Origin: Ctena decussata
Taxonomy: Eukaryota; Mollusca; Bivalvia; Lucinida; Lucinidae
Assembly (NCBI GenBank): GCA_963989385.1
Contig: OZ022511.1
Span: 1,674,001 to 1,738,000, forward strand
Direction: 5' to 3'
DNA: 64,000 nt
Positions 46,801 through 49,879 of this stretch are shown piece by piece. Made by a program: the position numbers and the translations under genes. Every line of letters starts with the position of its first letter. Position 1 is the first letter of the stretch. The notes under the pieces are model-generated. The model was not told the origin of the DNA. It worked only from the letters and a program-made list of their open reading frames with translations, and made no database searches.

Positions 46801-48999
46801 ATGTCTGCAGAATTTTTTTTAGAGAGACTGTCAATTTTCATTAATTTTGGTACTTTGAATTCAATATATTCGACCATATCTCTAGCACCAATGGATGACT
46901 GCTTACCAAACTAACATGGGTTCACCCTTGGGAGAGTGCAAACTGTTGAATAAATTTTGATGACCTTGACCTTTGTTTCAAGGTCACAGTAAGACTTATA
47001 ATGTCAATTTTAAGTCAAGTTTTGGGCCATTGTCTACACAGTAGCTCCTAAACTGATATGAAATCATGTCCAAAGTGGCCTAGATTAAACATTATGAGGA
47101 GTTGGAGCACTAATTGTGATCAAATGGCCATGACATCATCTTCAAGGTCAAGGTCAAGGTTAGACTAGACAGAGTTTAACCAAAGATCTCACACAGCTAG
47201 TAAACAGAAATTTAACAAATATGTATGCTTCTATTTGTAAAACAATGCTTAATATGCATATAATGACCTTGACCTTGATCTGAAGGTCACCAAAACATTC
47301 AGAAGTTCATTATTTTACAATATACTTTTCTATAACCTTTAGGTTTAACCCAATTCTGTTTCATCATGTTTGGCTAATACTGACCTTCAGAACAAGGTCA
47401 AGGTCATTCTATGCACATTAAACATTGATTTTCAAATGAAAACACTCAGATTTGGTACATTTGTACCGCCTGATTGATGAAATCTATGATTTAACTCTGT
47501 TAAGTCTAGCCATGACCTTGACCTTGAATATGATGTCATGGCCATTTAATCATGATGTCATGGCTATTTAATCATAACTAGTGCTCTAACTCCTCATAAT
47601 GTTTAATTTAGGCCACTTTGGGAACAATTCTATATCAATTCAGGAGCTACTGTGTAACCAATGGCCAAAACTTGACTTAAAATTGACATTATAAGTCTTA
47701 CTGTGACCTTGAAACAAAGGCCAATGTCACCAAAATTTAATCAACAGTTTGCACTCTCCCAAGGGGGAACCCATGTTAGTTTGGTAAGAAGTCATCCATT
47801 GGTTCCAGAGATATGGTAGAATATATAGAATTCAAAGTATCAAAATTAATGAAAATTGACAGTCTCTCTAAAAGAAATTCTGCAGACATAAGTTTTTATT
47901 TAAAAAGATAGAATTTGAGAAAAGATGTCACCAAAGACCAAAGACAATACTTCAACTTATAAAGGAAGGTATTTTTGAATGCCATTAAATTTGAAGGTGA
48001 AATATAGCTTATAATATGACACCCCTGGTTCATGTTGATTTACCCCACCCACTTTAATAACCCCATTATTCCAAAATTAGGGCTTACGGAGCTTAACCAC
48101 TATTGATTCAGTATAGCAGACACTATAGTCTAATCACCAGCTGAAAATAAAACATTTTGCTCTTGGGCAGAAAAAGGACCTTATAGCCCCCCCCCCCCCC
48201 CCCCTTTGTGAGATTCAATAACTGTATCACAGTGAATGCTGTCTTAATTAAAGTTAATTATTTATCAATTTATCTACTTCAAGGTAAACGTATGTGCACT
48301 TTCAGGGGAGGAGTGGCGAATAACTCTGCAATTTTCATTCTGTCTCCCTTCAAAATGGGGGTTTAGCTTTTAAGGGAAAGAATTTTCTCCTCTTGGGGAA
48401 AATTCTTTACTTTAGACCCCATTTTGGGATGACTTCGTCGTGAAGGGGGGCAAGCAAGAACTTACAAAAGTTTTCCTTTCAACCAAGGGATATCAATCTG
48501 ATGAGTGTAGATGTTTTGGTCTCTTTCACATGGCGGGGTAGTCTTGAAGGAAAATGATTGCTCCAAGAGTAGAGCAGATTATTTTCTCCAGTAGCAGCTC
48601 CGTTTGAGATACCACTGAAATGGTTACTCAATATCATTCACTATGCACCGTAAAGGTTCTAAAATTTGAGACCCCTAAAATGATTAGCACAACTGTCCTA
48701 AAACTGGATCAGTTTTGTTTTGTTTGCAATGTACTATCGCGTCTGCAAGATTTGCAGAAGAAATTGCAAGCAGTGTACACCATGACCAGACTGCTCTTTT
48801 GCACAGAATCCTACGACTTGTCTGTCAGAATATTTAGACAGTTTACGGCACCTCTTCTATTCATTGCTTACGTATCTTTCACAAACAAAAATGTAGCGGT
48901 TACCTGTGTTCCTTGCAAAAGTAAAGGCAGCAGCAAAAATGGGGTCAGCACTATGACCAGCACCTTCTTTAGGATCCACAAAGTCCTGAGAATACCCAT
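5024..48999 (-). CDS. SLC13-family sodium-coupled carboxylate/sulfate symporter, 14 coding exons
   Basis: Complete gene for a plasma-membrane Na+-coupled transporter of di/tricarboxylates or sulfate. Coding exons, 5' to 3': 48999-48904, 45659-45510, 44618-44503, 37398-37283, 34380-34263, 30837-30676, 26057-25929, 24864-24781, 18094-17990, 15052-14967, 12005-11890, 9732-9571, 8492-8355, 5185-5024. All junctions are GT-AG and all split codons join, giving 1740 nt: 579 residues plus TAG. Family members are about 570-620 residues. Visible marks: [18 protein letters not shown] near residue 45; first substrate motif S138-N139-M140; GGTTTITG near 230; [11 protein letters not shown] near 420; second motif T465-N466-T467; signature S-x2-F-x2-P ... 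N-A-M-V at 500-515; WG near 548; sequon N573-F-S. The exon structure resembles vertebrate SLC13 genes. Substrate class (citrate, dicarboxylate or sulfate) cannot be assigned by eye. The third residue of the first motif is Met where Thr is usual. Confidence 0.93.
5480..5716. repeat. Palindromic MITE, family A, copy 1
   Basis: About 237 bp. Ends are GAGCCGCGACACGAGAAAAC and its complement. The inner arms contain CAGATCAGCCTGGGCATCCG, and the loop is GGTAGCTTAGACCCTTAGCTACC. The whole unit can fold into a hairpin. It lies in the last intron, about 295 nt upstream of exon 14. Confidence 0.9.
5717..6300. other. Intron sequence with a fragment of MITE family D
   Basis: At about 5865-5932 the string CTTTAAGGCGCCAAAAGAGC and the following aaaatttacgtctg match the end of family D (compare 12115-12326). 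The remainder shows no recognised feature. Confidence 0.5.
6384..7790 (-). pseudogene. Non-LTR retrotransposon reverse transcriptase, 5'-truncated, C-terminal part
   Basis: An uninterrupted frame of about 470 codons. It begins inside the reverse-transcriptase palm just before FLYIDELL, carries the catalytic box as C-ADD-V, then the thumb-like region (about 120-330). It ends in a C-x2-C-x7-H-x4-C type knuckle ([19 protein letters not shown]). The first part of the RT, the endonuclease and any ORF1 are missing. The apparent ATG is not the real start, because homology ends abruptly near 7770-7790. 5' truncation is typical of LINE insertion. The clade is unclear (jockey-like architecture). It inserted in intron 13, in the same orientation as the symporter gene. 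Confidence 0.85.
8010..8165. repeat. MITE family D, partial copy
   Basis: Shares the core TATATCATATTGAGAATT...AAAGACTAGAGG...GTGTAGAT...GATGAGCC and the imperfect hairpin around the GATGAGCC / GGCTCTTT centre with copies at 12115-12326, 12600-12800, 15465-15610 and 62070-62240. Confidence 0.7.
8355..8492 (-). CDS. SLC13 exon 13
   Basis: 138 bp, phase 0 at both ends; acceptor tttcttttcag, donor ATG|gtaatt. Residues 481-526. It contains the family signature: [17 protein letters not shown] fits the pattern S-x2-F-x2-P-[V]-[A]-x3-N-x-[M]-V. Confidence 0.95.
8618..9056. repeat. Repeat family E, copy 1 (inverted relative to 16975-17860)
   Basis: It contains two strings, CAATGTAGTTTACACTTCGA and GAACCCCTTCGGGGT, with the GACGTCA-containing segment GACGTCAATGACGTAAAAAT. 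All recur in opposite orientation in the two tandem copies at 16975-17860. A central hairpin forms between acactacattgggtcac and gtgacccaatgtagttta. Confidence 0.8.
9057..9570. other. Intron 12 sequence, nothing recognised
   Basis: No repeat match and no coding character. The open frame at 9497-9736 plus is the antisense of exon 12. Confidence 0.4.
9571..9732 (-). CDS. SLC13 exon 12
   Basis: 162 bp, phase 0 at both ends; acceptor cttttcag, donor GAACTG|gtaaaa. Residues 427-480. It starts with the conserved SGLS and carries the second substrate-site motif in the context [18 protein letters not shown] (T465-N466-T467). Confidence 0.95.
9778..10004. repeat. MITE family A, copy 2, 45 nt upstream of exon 12
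   Basis: Diverged copy: GAGCCGTGACAAAACCAATA at the left, GACATGTCGCGGTTC at the right, with the GGTAGCTTAGCGGTCTAAGCTAC-like hairpin loop. Its near end is 45 nt from the first base of exon 12, upstream of the acceptor. Confidence 0.8.
10330..11166. mobile_element. TTAA-flanked palindromic element
   Basis: Left arm (about 10330-10570) and right arm (about 10915-11166) are inverted copies: GGTGGTGATAA...AAAATCTGCATAAAA against TTTTATGCAGATTTT...AAATCACCACC. They share AAAGGGTAATTTTCTGCGAATAAATCTGAAAAA. TTAA lies on both sides (10326-10329 and 11167-11170), the target duplication of piggyBac-type and some MITE elements. No transposase is encoded; the short open frames inside are not protein-like. 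Confidence 0.75.
11171..11833. other. Intron sequence with a small family I fragment
   Basis: At about 11667-11710 GCGGGCACATGACGTCGTAATGACGTCGTACT matches one arm of the TGACGTC-rich MITE seen complete at 23568-23675. Nothing else was recognised. Confidence 0.5.
11834..11907. repeat. 37-bp tandem duplication spanning the exon 11 5' splice site
   Basis: Two identical head-to-tail 37-nt units, 11834-11870 and 11871-11907. The second holds the last 18 coding bases of exon 11 (11890-11907) and its donor (AAG|gtaatg on the minus strand). The first therefore provides a perfect second copy of the donor 37 nt further into the intron. Confidence 0.95.
11890..12005 (-). CDS. SLC13 exon 11
   Basis: 116 bp. 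Acceptor ttaccaacag is followed by AT completing codon 388. It encodes residues 388-426 with [20 protein letters not shown] and the hallmark [11 protein letters not shown]. The donor AAG|gtaatg is duplicated 37 nt downstream. Using the downstream copy would read into an in-frame TAA within the duplicated segment. Confidence 0.95.
12021..12060. repeat. MITE family D end, directly upstream of exon 11
   Basis: AAAGCAGACGACAAAATTTACGTCTGC plus aaaatttcaaaattgtttcgtct matches the family D end. It starts only about 15 nt from exon 11, so on the sense strand part of the pyrimidine-rich acceptor tract lies in this repeat. Confidence 0.65.
12115..12326. repeat. MITE family D, full copy
   Basis: Ends TTAACCCTTAATGCGCC and GGCGCTTTAAGGGTTAA are inverted repeats. 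The centre is a near-perfect hairpin, GTAGATCCAGGTGAGGTGGC against its complement around the axis near 12255. Confidence 0.85.
12386..12545. repeat. 80-bp tandem duplication with internal hairpin
   Basis: Two identical 80-bp units (12386-12465, 12466-12545). Each contains the inverted pair GACGCTGATCAGACGC / GCGTCTGATCTGGGTC. Confidence 0.95.
12600..12800. repeat. MITE family D, diverged copy
   Basis: Shares AATCAAAGACTAGAGGCCAA, CAGTGTATATTCTAG and the GATGAGCC-like hairpin (ATGAGCCGCCTCATCTGGAT) with the other copies. Its termini have decayed. Confidence 0.65.
12866..13130 (-). repeat. tRNA-derived SINE (family S2)
   Basis: Matches 38740-38965 and 60985-61215: TTTTCCCATAGCCTAGTGG, GCACAGCACATGAAAGGCGG, CGAAAAAGGTACCC. 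Read on the minus strand, the end near 13080 gives GGGGGTTTGAATCACGG, a degenerate RNA polymerase III B box, so the element is in minus orientation. Confidence 0.65.
13198..13424. repeat. Palindromic MITE, family G
   Basis: Ends GGGGCCGTATTCATAAAGCC and a complementary but diverged right end (TTTATGATGCGGCCCC); arms run through GCTAAGGCTAAAT. The central inverted pair is GTCTGGAGGAACAGTCTTAC against its complement. A second copy lies at 26638-26828. Confidence 0.85.
13614..13849. repeat. MITE family A, copy 3
   Basis: GAGCCCCGACACGAGAAAAC at the left, TTTTCTCGTGTTGAGGCGC at the right, with the CAGGCTGATCTGAGTCTGCG arm. It lies in the middle of intron 10. Confidence 0.88.
13850..14966. other. 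Intron 10 sequence with one poly-C/poly-G inverted repeat
   Basis: At 14406-14512 a run of C followed by GGTGACCCAGC is mirrored by GCTGGGTCACGGGTGGGG, giving a G-run-bounded hairpin. No gene or other repeat was recognised. Confidence 0.5.
14967..15052 (-). CDS. SLC13 exon 10
   Basis: 86 bp. The acceptor is catttttag; the first base completes a Lys codon; donor AAGAAAA|gtaagg. Residues 359-388, with SALLFLIPA followed by a charged loop. Only 19 nt separate the exon from the adjacent MITE. Confidence 0.92.
15072..15283. repeat. MITE family A, copy 4, 19 nt upstream of exon 10
   Basis: GAGCCGCGACACGAGAAAAC at the left and GTTTTCTCGTGTCACGGCTC at the right. On the transcribed strand it ends 19 nt before exon 10, so a branch point at the usual 18-40 nt would fall at its edge or inside it. 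Confidence 0.92.
15465..15610. repeat. MITE family D, partial copy
   Basis: AAAGCAGACGACAAAATTTACGTCTGC and GATGAGCCGCCTCATCTGAA with the flanking ACGCTGTATGCA segment. Confidence 0.7.
15620..16436. other. Intron 9 sequence, nothing recognised
   Basis: AT-rich, without open frames of protein character or matches to the repeat families of this window. A short repeated CCGCGAGAATATG motif occurs twice near 16206 and 16223. Confidence 0.4.
16437..16795. repeat. Repeat family F, copy 1
   Basis: Nearly identical over about 350 bp to 45752-46098 (GTGTAATAAAGCCATGCATT, GTCGCGTTTTCTAATGGCGA, AGTATTGAATTTATTAAACTC). An inner hairpin lies around CCGATAAGATGCTCGGC, with arms TTGAATTTATTAAACTCGTT and complement. 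Confidence 0.85.
16975..17860. repeat. Repeat family E, two tandem copies plus a duplicated 3' segment
   Basis: The two units start with GGAATGAATTTCATTTTTCT at 16979 and 17343 (period about 364). Each has the hairpin of TCGAAGTGTAAACTACATTG with its complement around CCCCGAAGGGG. A further segment (ACGTTCCAATGGTTTACTAT...AATGTAAATATTG) is itself duplicated in tandem at 17724-17850. The related copy at 8618-9056 is inverted. Confidence 0.85.
17990..18094 (-). CDS. SLC13 exon 9
   Basis: 105 bp; acceptor atatttttcag, donor TCAAA|gtaaat. Residues 324-359: [20 protein letters not shown], a membrane segment followed by the conserved WVSRD and a glycine-rich GGAGGWG. Confidence 0.95.
18953..19132. 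repeat. TA-flanked MITE nested in the 5.3-kb element
   Basis: TA followed by CAGTCAAACCTGTCTTAAGG at the left, and GTTTGACTG followed by TA at the right. The inverted ends and TA duplication are of Tc1/mariner type. Confidence 0.7.
19133..20546. other. Interior of the 5.3-kb element
   Basis: A (GGT)n run lies at 19405-19432. Phrases such as CTCCCCAGCTCCCTGAAAAT are repeated at 19455-19575 and again at 21537-21650. A frame on the minus strand at 20369-20545 looks weakly protein-like ([20 protein letters not shown]) but no family was recognised. Confidence 0.4.
20547..21060. repeat. Minisatellite, about 39-bp units
   Basis: About 14 imperfect units of CAACTTGGTCCAGAACTTTG followed by CTTGCTTTGCTTATG, with some shortened units. 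All three plus-strand frames stay open over much of the array because the unit has no stop and the length varies in steps that keep the frame open. The Leu/Cys-rich translations are repeat artefacts. Confidence 0.9.
22464..22567. repeat. 52-bp tandem duplication
   Basis: Two identical units beginning GTAAAGACTAACTCAAACCC at 22464 and 22516. Confidence 0.93.
22966..23072. repeat. TGACGTC-rich MITE (family I), diverged copy
   Basis: GGCACATCATGTCGTAACGA at the left, GTCAGTACAACGTCATTTGC and CCGCTGGGTAG at the right. It is inserted in the subterminal zone of the 5.3-kb element. Confidence 0.65.
23568..23675. repeat. TGACGTC-rich palindromic MITE (family I), full copy
   Basis: ACCCAGCAGGCACATGACGT is mirrored by ATGTGCCTGCTGGGT at the right. 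Between them, about ten GACGTC-like hexamers are spaced by 9-11 bp in an imperfect palindrome. Related copies: 34488-34597, 22966-23072, and fragments at 11667-11710 and 27895-27955. Confidence 0.88.
23676..24388. other. Intron 8 sequence with a C-run
   Basis: A homopolymeric C run with CCCCCAC repeats at about 23909-23940. No gene seen; the glycine-rich minus-strand frame there is the C-run. Confidence 0.45.
24389..24519. repeat. Palindromic MITE, about 131 bp
   Basis: CGAGGTTATAAAACTTGAGT...CTCAAAATAAAGCACACTGA and its complement meet around GGCTGCTTCCGTGCTCGGAAGC, giving an almost perfect hairpin. Confidence 0.88.
24781..24864 (-). CDS. SLC13 exon 8
   Basis: 84 bp; acceptor gtattttcag, donor TTCAG|gtgagt. 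Residues 296-324: the charged cytoplasmic loop ([20 protein letters not shown]) ending in the conserved LGP. Confidence 0.93.
25195..25428. repeat. Palindromic repeat family B, copy 1
   Basis: TCACTTTCAAGGGAAGCAA at the left, AAAATGGC...GGTATACACGTGTACCTTAAG at the right, with the inner pair TTTCCTTTAAGAGTAGACCC. Other copies: 28975-29228, 35417-35655, 43558-43763, 48282-48500, 53280-53505, and partial ones at 30586-30670 and 53925-54043. Confidence 0.75.
25561..25646. repeat. Near-perfect hairpin repeat
   Basis: ACTATAC...ATTATGACATCTATTAGAATCGCCTCAT meets its complement around TCGAGG; stem about 38 bp. In layout it resembles the hairpin centres of family C. Confidence 0.8.
25929..26057 (-). 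CDS. SLC13 exon 7
   Basis: 129 bp; acceptor ctattttcag, donor TGTGG|gtatgg. Residues 253-296: [18 protein letters not shown] and a following hydrophobic stretch ending WLQLYF, typical of this position in SLC13 proteins. Confidence 0.95.
26091..26195. repeat. MITE family A, copy 5 (one half), 33 nt upstream of exon 7
   Basis: GAGTCGCGACACGCCCAACAAAGG through CCGCCCAGTCTGATCAGAGC to GGTAGCTTAGACC; the second arm is missing. The full end faces exon 7. Confidence 0.8.
26196..26637. other. Intron 6 sequence, nothing recognised
   Basis: No repeat match or coding signal. Confidence 0.4.
26638..26828. repeat. Palindromic MITE, family G, copy 2
   Basis: GGGGCCGTATTCATAAAGCC at the left and GGCCCC after TTTTATGAATAC at the right. 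It matches 13198-13424 but has a shortened loop. Confidence 0.88.
26829..28559. other. Intron 6 sequence with one family I fragment
   Basis: At about 27895-27955 GTTGATGCGACGTCATCACG and TTCGACGTCATGTACCTGCT match family I. Otherwise AT-rich and unremarkable; open frames are chance. Confidence 0.45.
28560..28830 (+). repeat. Probable SINE with (CAAT)n tail
   Basis: It ends in AGAGCCGTTTAACCCAAAAC followed by six CAAT repeats, a retroposon-type tail. The head has lost clear A and B boxes. Confidence 0.5.
28975..29228. repeat. Palindromic repeat family B, copy 2
   Basis: GTACTTTTTCAGGGGAAGCAACTC at the left, CATAAAGGTATACACATGACC at the right, inner TTTAACAGTAGACTCCCTTT. Confidence 0.72.
29230..30054. 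other. Intron 6 sequence, nothing recognised
   Basis: AT-rich with A/T homopolymers; a 14-bp direct duplication (cacacactaattcc) near 29420. No coding signal. Confidence 0.4.
30055..30183 (+). repeat. tRNA-derived SINE fragment
   Basis: The B box GGTTCGATCCC is followed by the characteristic body GTCTTTCGGATGAGACTTAA, GGTCCCGTTT and GTGGGACGTTAAACCC, ending in (TCAC)n. The A-box half is absent. Confidence 0.75.
30392..30551. repeat. Palindromic MITE, about 160 bp
   Basis: GGGGATAACTGTAATGAGAT...GGAGGTATATCGTCGGTTTT is mirrored by AAAACCGACGATTTACCTCC...ACAGTTATCCCC; the loop contains further CGTAAAAC/GTTTTACG pairs. Confidence 0.88.
30586..30670. repeat. Family B fragment beside the exon 6 donor
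   Basis: AGTCACAGAAGTTGTTCCCC and AAAAATGACAG match the right half of family B. It ends within about 10 nt of the exon 6 5' splice site on the intron side. Confidence 0.6.
30676..30837 (-). CDS. SLC13 exon 6
   Basis: 162 bp; donor GACCA|gtaagt. The acceptor tttgttgaag|G joins AG from exon 5 to make Arg; neighbouring AG dinucleotides could give alternative acceptors. Residues 199-253: [20 protein letters not shown], the conserved IGG-T-T-TG region preceding the first re-entrant hairpin partner. Confidence 0.94.
30862..31060. repeat. Hairpin MITE family C, copy 1, about 24 nt upstream of exon 6
   Basis: The central stem ACATATGTCGTGACCCCTCA...ACCGTCTCGG meets its complement. The outer ends are CAGATAGGAAAGGATAATTT and TCATATCTGGAGCTCTGC. 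Other copies: 59475-59620, 59745-59960, 60449-60661 and 63139-63562. Confidence 0.82.
31226..32616. mobile_element. Element bounded by GAGCTGTCGCCTGACAGC and CAGGCGAGCTA, with internal tandem repeats
   Basis: It starts AAGAGCTGTCGCCTGACAGC and ends AGCTCTTCCTGAACTTTCGT followed by TCAGGCGAGCTAAAAA. A short, internally deleted, inverted relative lies at 62254-62425 with the same two ends. The interior has two copies of a TGCATAAAACT...AAAACACATTTATAAACAAA segment (31310, 31497). About three units of roughly 180 bp follow (from about 31980), each beginning CATGACCTTGACATCAAGGT. Near the end lies a (CGGACG)n microsatellite. No coding region. Confidence 0.65.
32498..32567. repeat. (CGGACG)n hexanucleotide microsatellite
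   Basis: About eleven imperfect GGACGC units. The Val-Arg minus-strand frame across it is an artefact. Confidence 0.95.
32728..34009. mobile_element. TA-flanked fold-back element
   Basis: Left arm about 32728-33230 and right arm about 33515-34009 are inverted copies: CCAATCGCTCTCATGCGAAA at the left, TTTCGCATGAGAGTGATTGG at the right, continuous through GGCACATGAAAGGATTAGGC and GATATTAGAAAACATAAGGA. TA lies on both sides (32726-32727, 34010-34011). The spacer and arms encode nothing recognisable. Confidence 0.85.
34263..34380 (-). CDS. SLC13 exon 5
   Basis: 118 bp; acceptor tctatatag, donor ACAAG|gtattc. Residues 160-199: the hydrophilic, variable cytoplasmic loop ([20 protein letters not shown]...) between the first substrate motif and the IGG region. 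It has no strong homology and is placed by its splice sites and by the phase it shares with both neighbours. Confidence 0.85.
34488..34597. repeat. TGACGTC-rich MITE (family I), copy
   Basis: AGCAGGCAAATGACATTAAA at the left and TTTCTGCCTGCTGGGC at the right; the centre GATGCGACGTCATCACGTCGCATC is a near-perfect palindrome. Confidence 0.85.
34598..35416. other. Intron 4 sequence, nothing firm
   Basis: A short inverted pair CGGAACGTAAGGAACAG / CTGTTCCATTCCGTTCCG lies near 35153 and 35249. The 82-codon frame at 34676 has no recognisable homology. Confidence 0.4.
35417..35655. repeat. Palindromic repeat family B
   Basis: The inner hairpin AAGGAAAGAATTTGCTCCTT / GGAGCAAATTCTTTTCTTTAA is well preserved. 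The right end is CTTCCCCTGAAAGTGTATCT with ATTCACCTTAATG. Confidence 0.78.
36047..36196. repeat. MITE family A, copy 6 (partial)
   Basis: GAGCTGCGACACGATAAAACAAAC through CCCAGTCTGATCAGAATCTT to the GCTAAGATCCTAAGCTACCC loop; the second arm stops after a few bases. Confidence 0.8.
36197..37282. other. Intron 4 sequence with a small tandem repeat
   Basis: At about 36955-37020 CAAGAGTACAGTGCAACGGG and GTACGTTTTAC occur two to three times. Nothing else recognised. Confidence 0.45.
37283..37398 (-). CDS. SLC13 exon 4
   Basis: 116 bp; acceptor aaatctgcag, donor CATA|gtaaaa. Residues 121-160: [20 protein letters not shown] with the first substrate/Na+ site motif S138-N139-M140, then a helix [12 protein letters not shown]. 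Confidence 0.96.
38499..38605 (-). repeat. LINE 3'-end fragment with (AAGT)n tail
   Basis: (AAGT)n followed by AAAGTCTTTATTTAACGAGG and CTTCCATGAGGCCCCTAG matches the 3' end of the LINE at 40017-42900 (ATTCTTTATTTAGAGAGGGT, CTTCCATGGGGCCCTC). Minus orientation, extremely 5'-truncated. Confidence 0.82.
38740..38965 (-). repeat. tRNA-derived SINE (family S2)
   Basis: Same body as 12866-13130. Read on the minus strand, the end gives GGTCGCTGGTTCGAGTCGCC, a good B box (GGTTCGAGTC). Confidence 0.75.
39467..40016. other. Intron 3 sequence, nothing recognised
   Basis: AT-rich with no coding signal or repeat match. Confidence 0.4.
40275..42080 (-). CDS. LINE reverse transcriptase region
   Basis: About 600 codons without a stop. 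The frame runs upstream of the first ATG (41675) to about 42080, so that ATG is internal. Visible RT blocks: KSTGLDGI, then [72 protein letters not shown], catalytic YADDTT and [13 protein letters not shown]. The C-terminus has [10 protein letters not shown]. All catalytic aspartates are present. This order is that of CR1/L2/jockey-type elements. The product would copy element RNA at the nicked target. Confidence 0.92.
42081..42898 (-). pseudogene. LINE apurinic-type endonuclease, N-terminally truncated, frameshifted at its end
   Basis: It contains [20 protein letters not shown] (the GDFN catalytic block), [10 protein letters not shown] and a GISDHFAI block (the SDH catalytic motif). Further down is the charged linker [11 protein letters not shown]. 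The first catalytic block of the APE domain is missing because the element is 5'-truncated. Near 42080 a single-base shift moves the reading from this frame into the RT frame; beyond it this frame ends after about 30 unrelated codons. Confidence 0.87.
42931..43185. other. Short intron 3 segment, nothing recognised
   Basis: No coding or repeat match seen. Confidence 0.4.
43186..43508. repeat. MITE family H, copy 1
   Basis: ACACTGTAAAAAAACTGTAG followed by ATTTTACGGTAGAATGACTGG; mirrored by CCAGTTATTTTACCGTAAAA and TTTTTTTGACAGTGT. The inner arms AAACCAGCTGCCAGTCCTTT also pair. Confidence 0.9.
43558..43763. repeat. Palindromic repeat family B
   Basis: TTAAGGTGAATGATTGCTTT with CAGGGGAAGCAACTTTA at the left, AAAATGGCGG and ATACACCTAACTTGAG at the right. 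Confidence 0.75.
43779..44019. repeat. MITE family A, copy 8
   Basis: GAACCATGACACGACAAAGC at the left; GTTTTGTCGTGTCGCGGCTC at the right; loop GGTAGCTAAGGGTCTAAGCTAGC. Confidence 0.9.
44065..44396. repeat. MITE family H, copy 2
   Basis: GCACTGTAAAAAATATCTGT at the left; TTATTTTTGCAGTGTGG at the right; the interior is nearly identical to 43186-43508. It ends about 106 nt from the exon 3 donor. Confidence 0.88.
44503..44618 (-). CDS. SLC13 exon 3
   Basis: 116 bp; acceptor cattttcag, donor ACAAG|gttcaa (a weak donor). Residues 83-121: [20 protein letters not shown] followed by [11 protein letters not shown], a segment strongly conserved in SLC13 proteins. Confidence 0.96.
44968..45149. repeat. 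Palindromic MITE, about 180 bp
   Basis: GGGCGTATTCGATTGGGCGTTT is mirrored by AAACGCCCAGTCAAATACGACC. The centre CACGATTCTTAGCTAGAATCGTG is palindromic. A long T-rich run with G interruptions lies at 45075-45120. Confidence 0.7.
45510..45659 (-). CDS. SLC13 exon 2
   Basis: 150 bp, phase 0 at both ends; acceptor taattccag, donor ATAAAT|gtaagt. Residues 33-82, including [20 protein letters not shown] and [11 protein letters not shown], the second membrane region. Confidence 0.96.
45752..46098. repeat. Repeat family F, copy 2
   Basis: Matches 16437-16795 with about 90% identity by eye; same orientation and same inner hairpin around CCGATAAGATGCTCGGC. Confidence 0.85.
46183..46446 (-). repeat. 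tRNA-derived SINE (family S1), complete
   Basis: Read on the minus strand, it begins with a tRNA-like head: A box in CGTAGCGCAATCGGTAGGGC, anticodon region TGACTCATAAGTCA (CAT, Met-like), B box GGGTTCGATACCTGG. A body of about 180 bp follows, ending CGTGGACGTTAAGCAACAAA. Head and body match 58694-58950 on the other strand. The tRNA-like part is not a functional gene because the acceptor stem does not pair. Confidence 0.88.
46496..48209. mobile_element. Fold-back element bounded by ACAAAGGGGG / CCCCCTTTGT
   Basis: Left arm about 46496-47150 and right arm about 47525-48209 are inverted copies: TGCCTATAAGGCCCTTTTTCTG, AATAATGGGGTTATTAAAGT, GACTGTCAATTTTCATTAAT and GTGACCTTGAAACAAAGG against their complements. 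The central 375 bp differ. Both arms contain multiple TCAAGGTCA / TGACCTTGA motifs. No protein is encoded. It lies in intron 1 of the symporter. Confidence 0.87.
48282..48500. repeat. Palindromic repeat family B
   Basis: GTGCACTTTCAGGGGAGGAGT at the left; inner hairpin AAGGGAAAGAATTTTCTCCT / GGGGAAAATTCTTTACTTTA. Confidence 0.7.
48904..48999 (-). CDS. SLC13 exon 1 (first coding)
   Basis: 96 bp from ATG (48999-48997) to donor ACACAG|gtaacc. Residues 1-32, with [16 protein letters not shown] as the first membrane segment. The sense strand just before the ATG reads TGTTTCAG|AAA, a good acceptor, so an upstream 5'-UTR exon is likely. The start is chosen because it is the first Met of the frame after that site and gives the family's usual N-terminal length. 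Confidence 0.9.
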
Positions 49000-49002
49000 T
49001 TT

Positions 49003-49582
49003 CTGAAACACATAGTCGTGTCATTTTGCGAGAGAAAGAAAGATTAGCTTATTAGCTTATCGTGAGACATTTAAGAAACAAGCAAGTGAAAAAAAATAGG
49101 AATATATTTGAAACTGCATCATCTTACCTTTTCTTGATTAAATCATATATACAGCATGAAATTAATTCCAACGTCCTTTATCGCGTTGGTCGCATTCTTC
49201 TTTCTAAGCAGGGACAGAGCAGCCTCTATGAATACTAGACTTAGCACAAAAGCGGAAAATAAAATACCGACTCAGTTTCTCTGAATCGGACAAAGTATAA
49301 GGCAGGTGTTAGTATTTTTGGCCTGTATGTACAAGCGGTATGTAAAACATGCCCCGAAATTAATGATAGCAACAAACCCGGGTTGTGTATATAAATATTT
49401 GTTCTAAATTATGGTTTGTCATATTAATGTCAGCTTCACCTGCGAAATACTTATAGCGACACCTATCTCCGTAACTTCATACTTGTAATGTGTGTAGATA
49501 ATAGAAAGAAGACCGCCGTTTACACATTTGTGTGAATACAAGGTGATTTGGAGCTCTTTTCCTCCTCGTATTTTTCTAAAAT
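49003..49582. other. 5' flank or first 5'-UTR intron of the symporter gene
   Basis: No promoter elements could be identified with confidence and no coding signal was seen. Confidence 0.4.
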
Positions 49583-49770
49583 GAGCCGCGACACGAGTAA
49601 ACCAACAAAGTGGTTGTGCGCCCAGCGCAGACTCAGATCAGCCTGGGCATCCGCGCGCGCAGATTCAGATCAGCCTGGGCATCCACCCAGTCTGATCAGA
49701 GTCTTCGCCGTCTGCATGCAGGTAGCTTAGACCCTTAGCTACCCTTTAAGCGCTTAGCGAAGAATCGGTC
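49583..49770. repeat. MITE family A, copy 9 (right end truncated)
   Basis: GAGCCGCGACACGAGTAAAC; the CAGACTCAGATCAGCCTGGG segment is duplicated in it (49626 and 49661); it ends after GCTTAGCGAAGA. Confidence 0.88.
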
Positions 49771-49879
49771 CATCTTTCATGTAAGACCATTACGAAAATA
49801 GGGTTGGTGGGTGGGCAAAGTACAGATAGATCTACTACATAATTAAAAATGGTGCCCCTTTATAAGCATTACTTCACAA

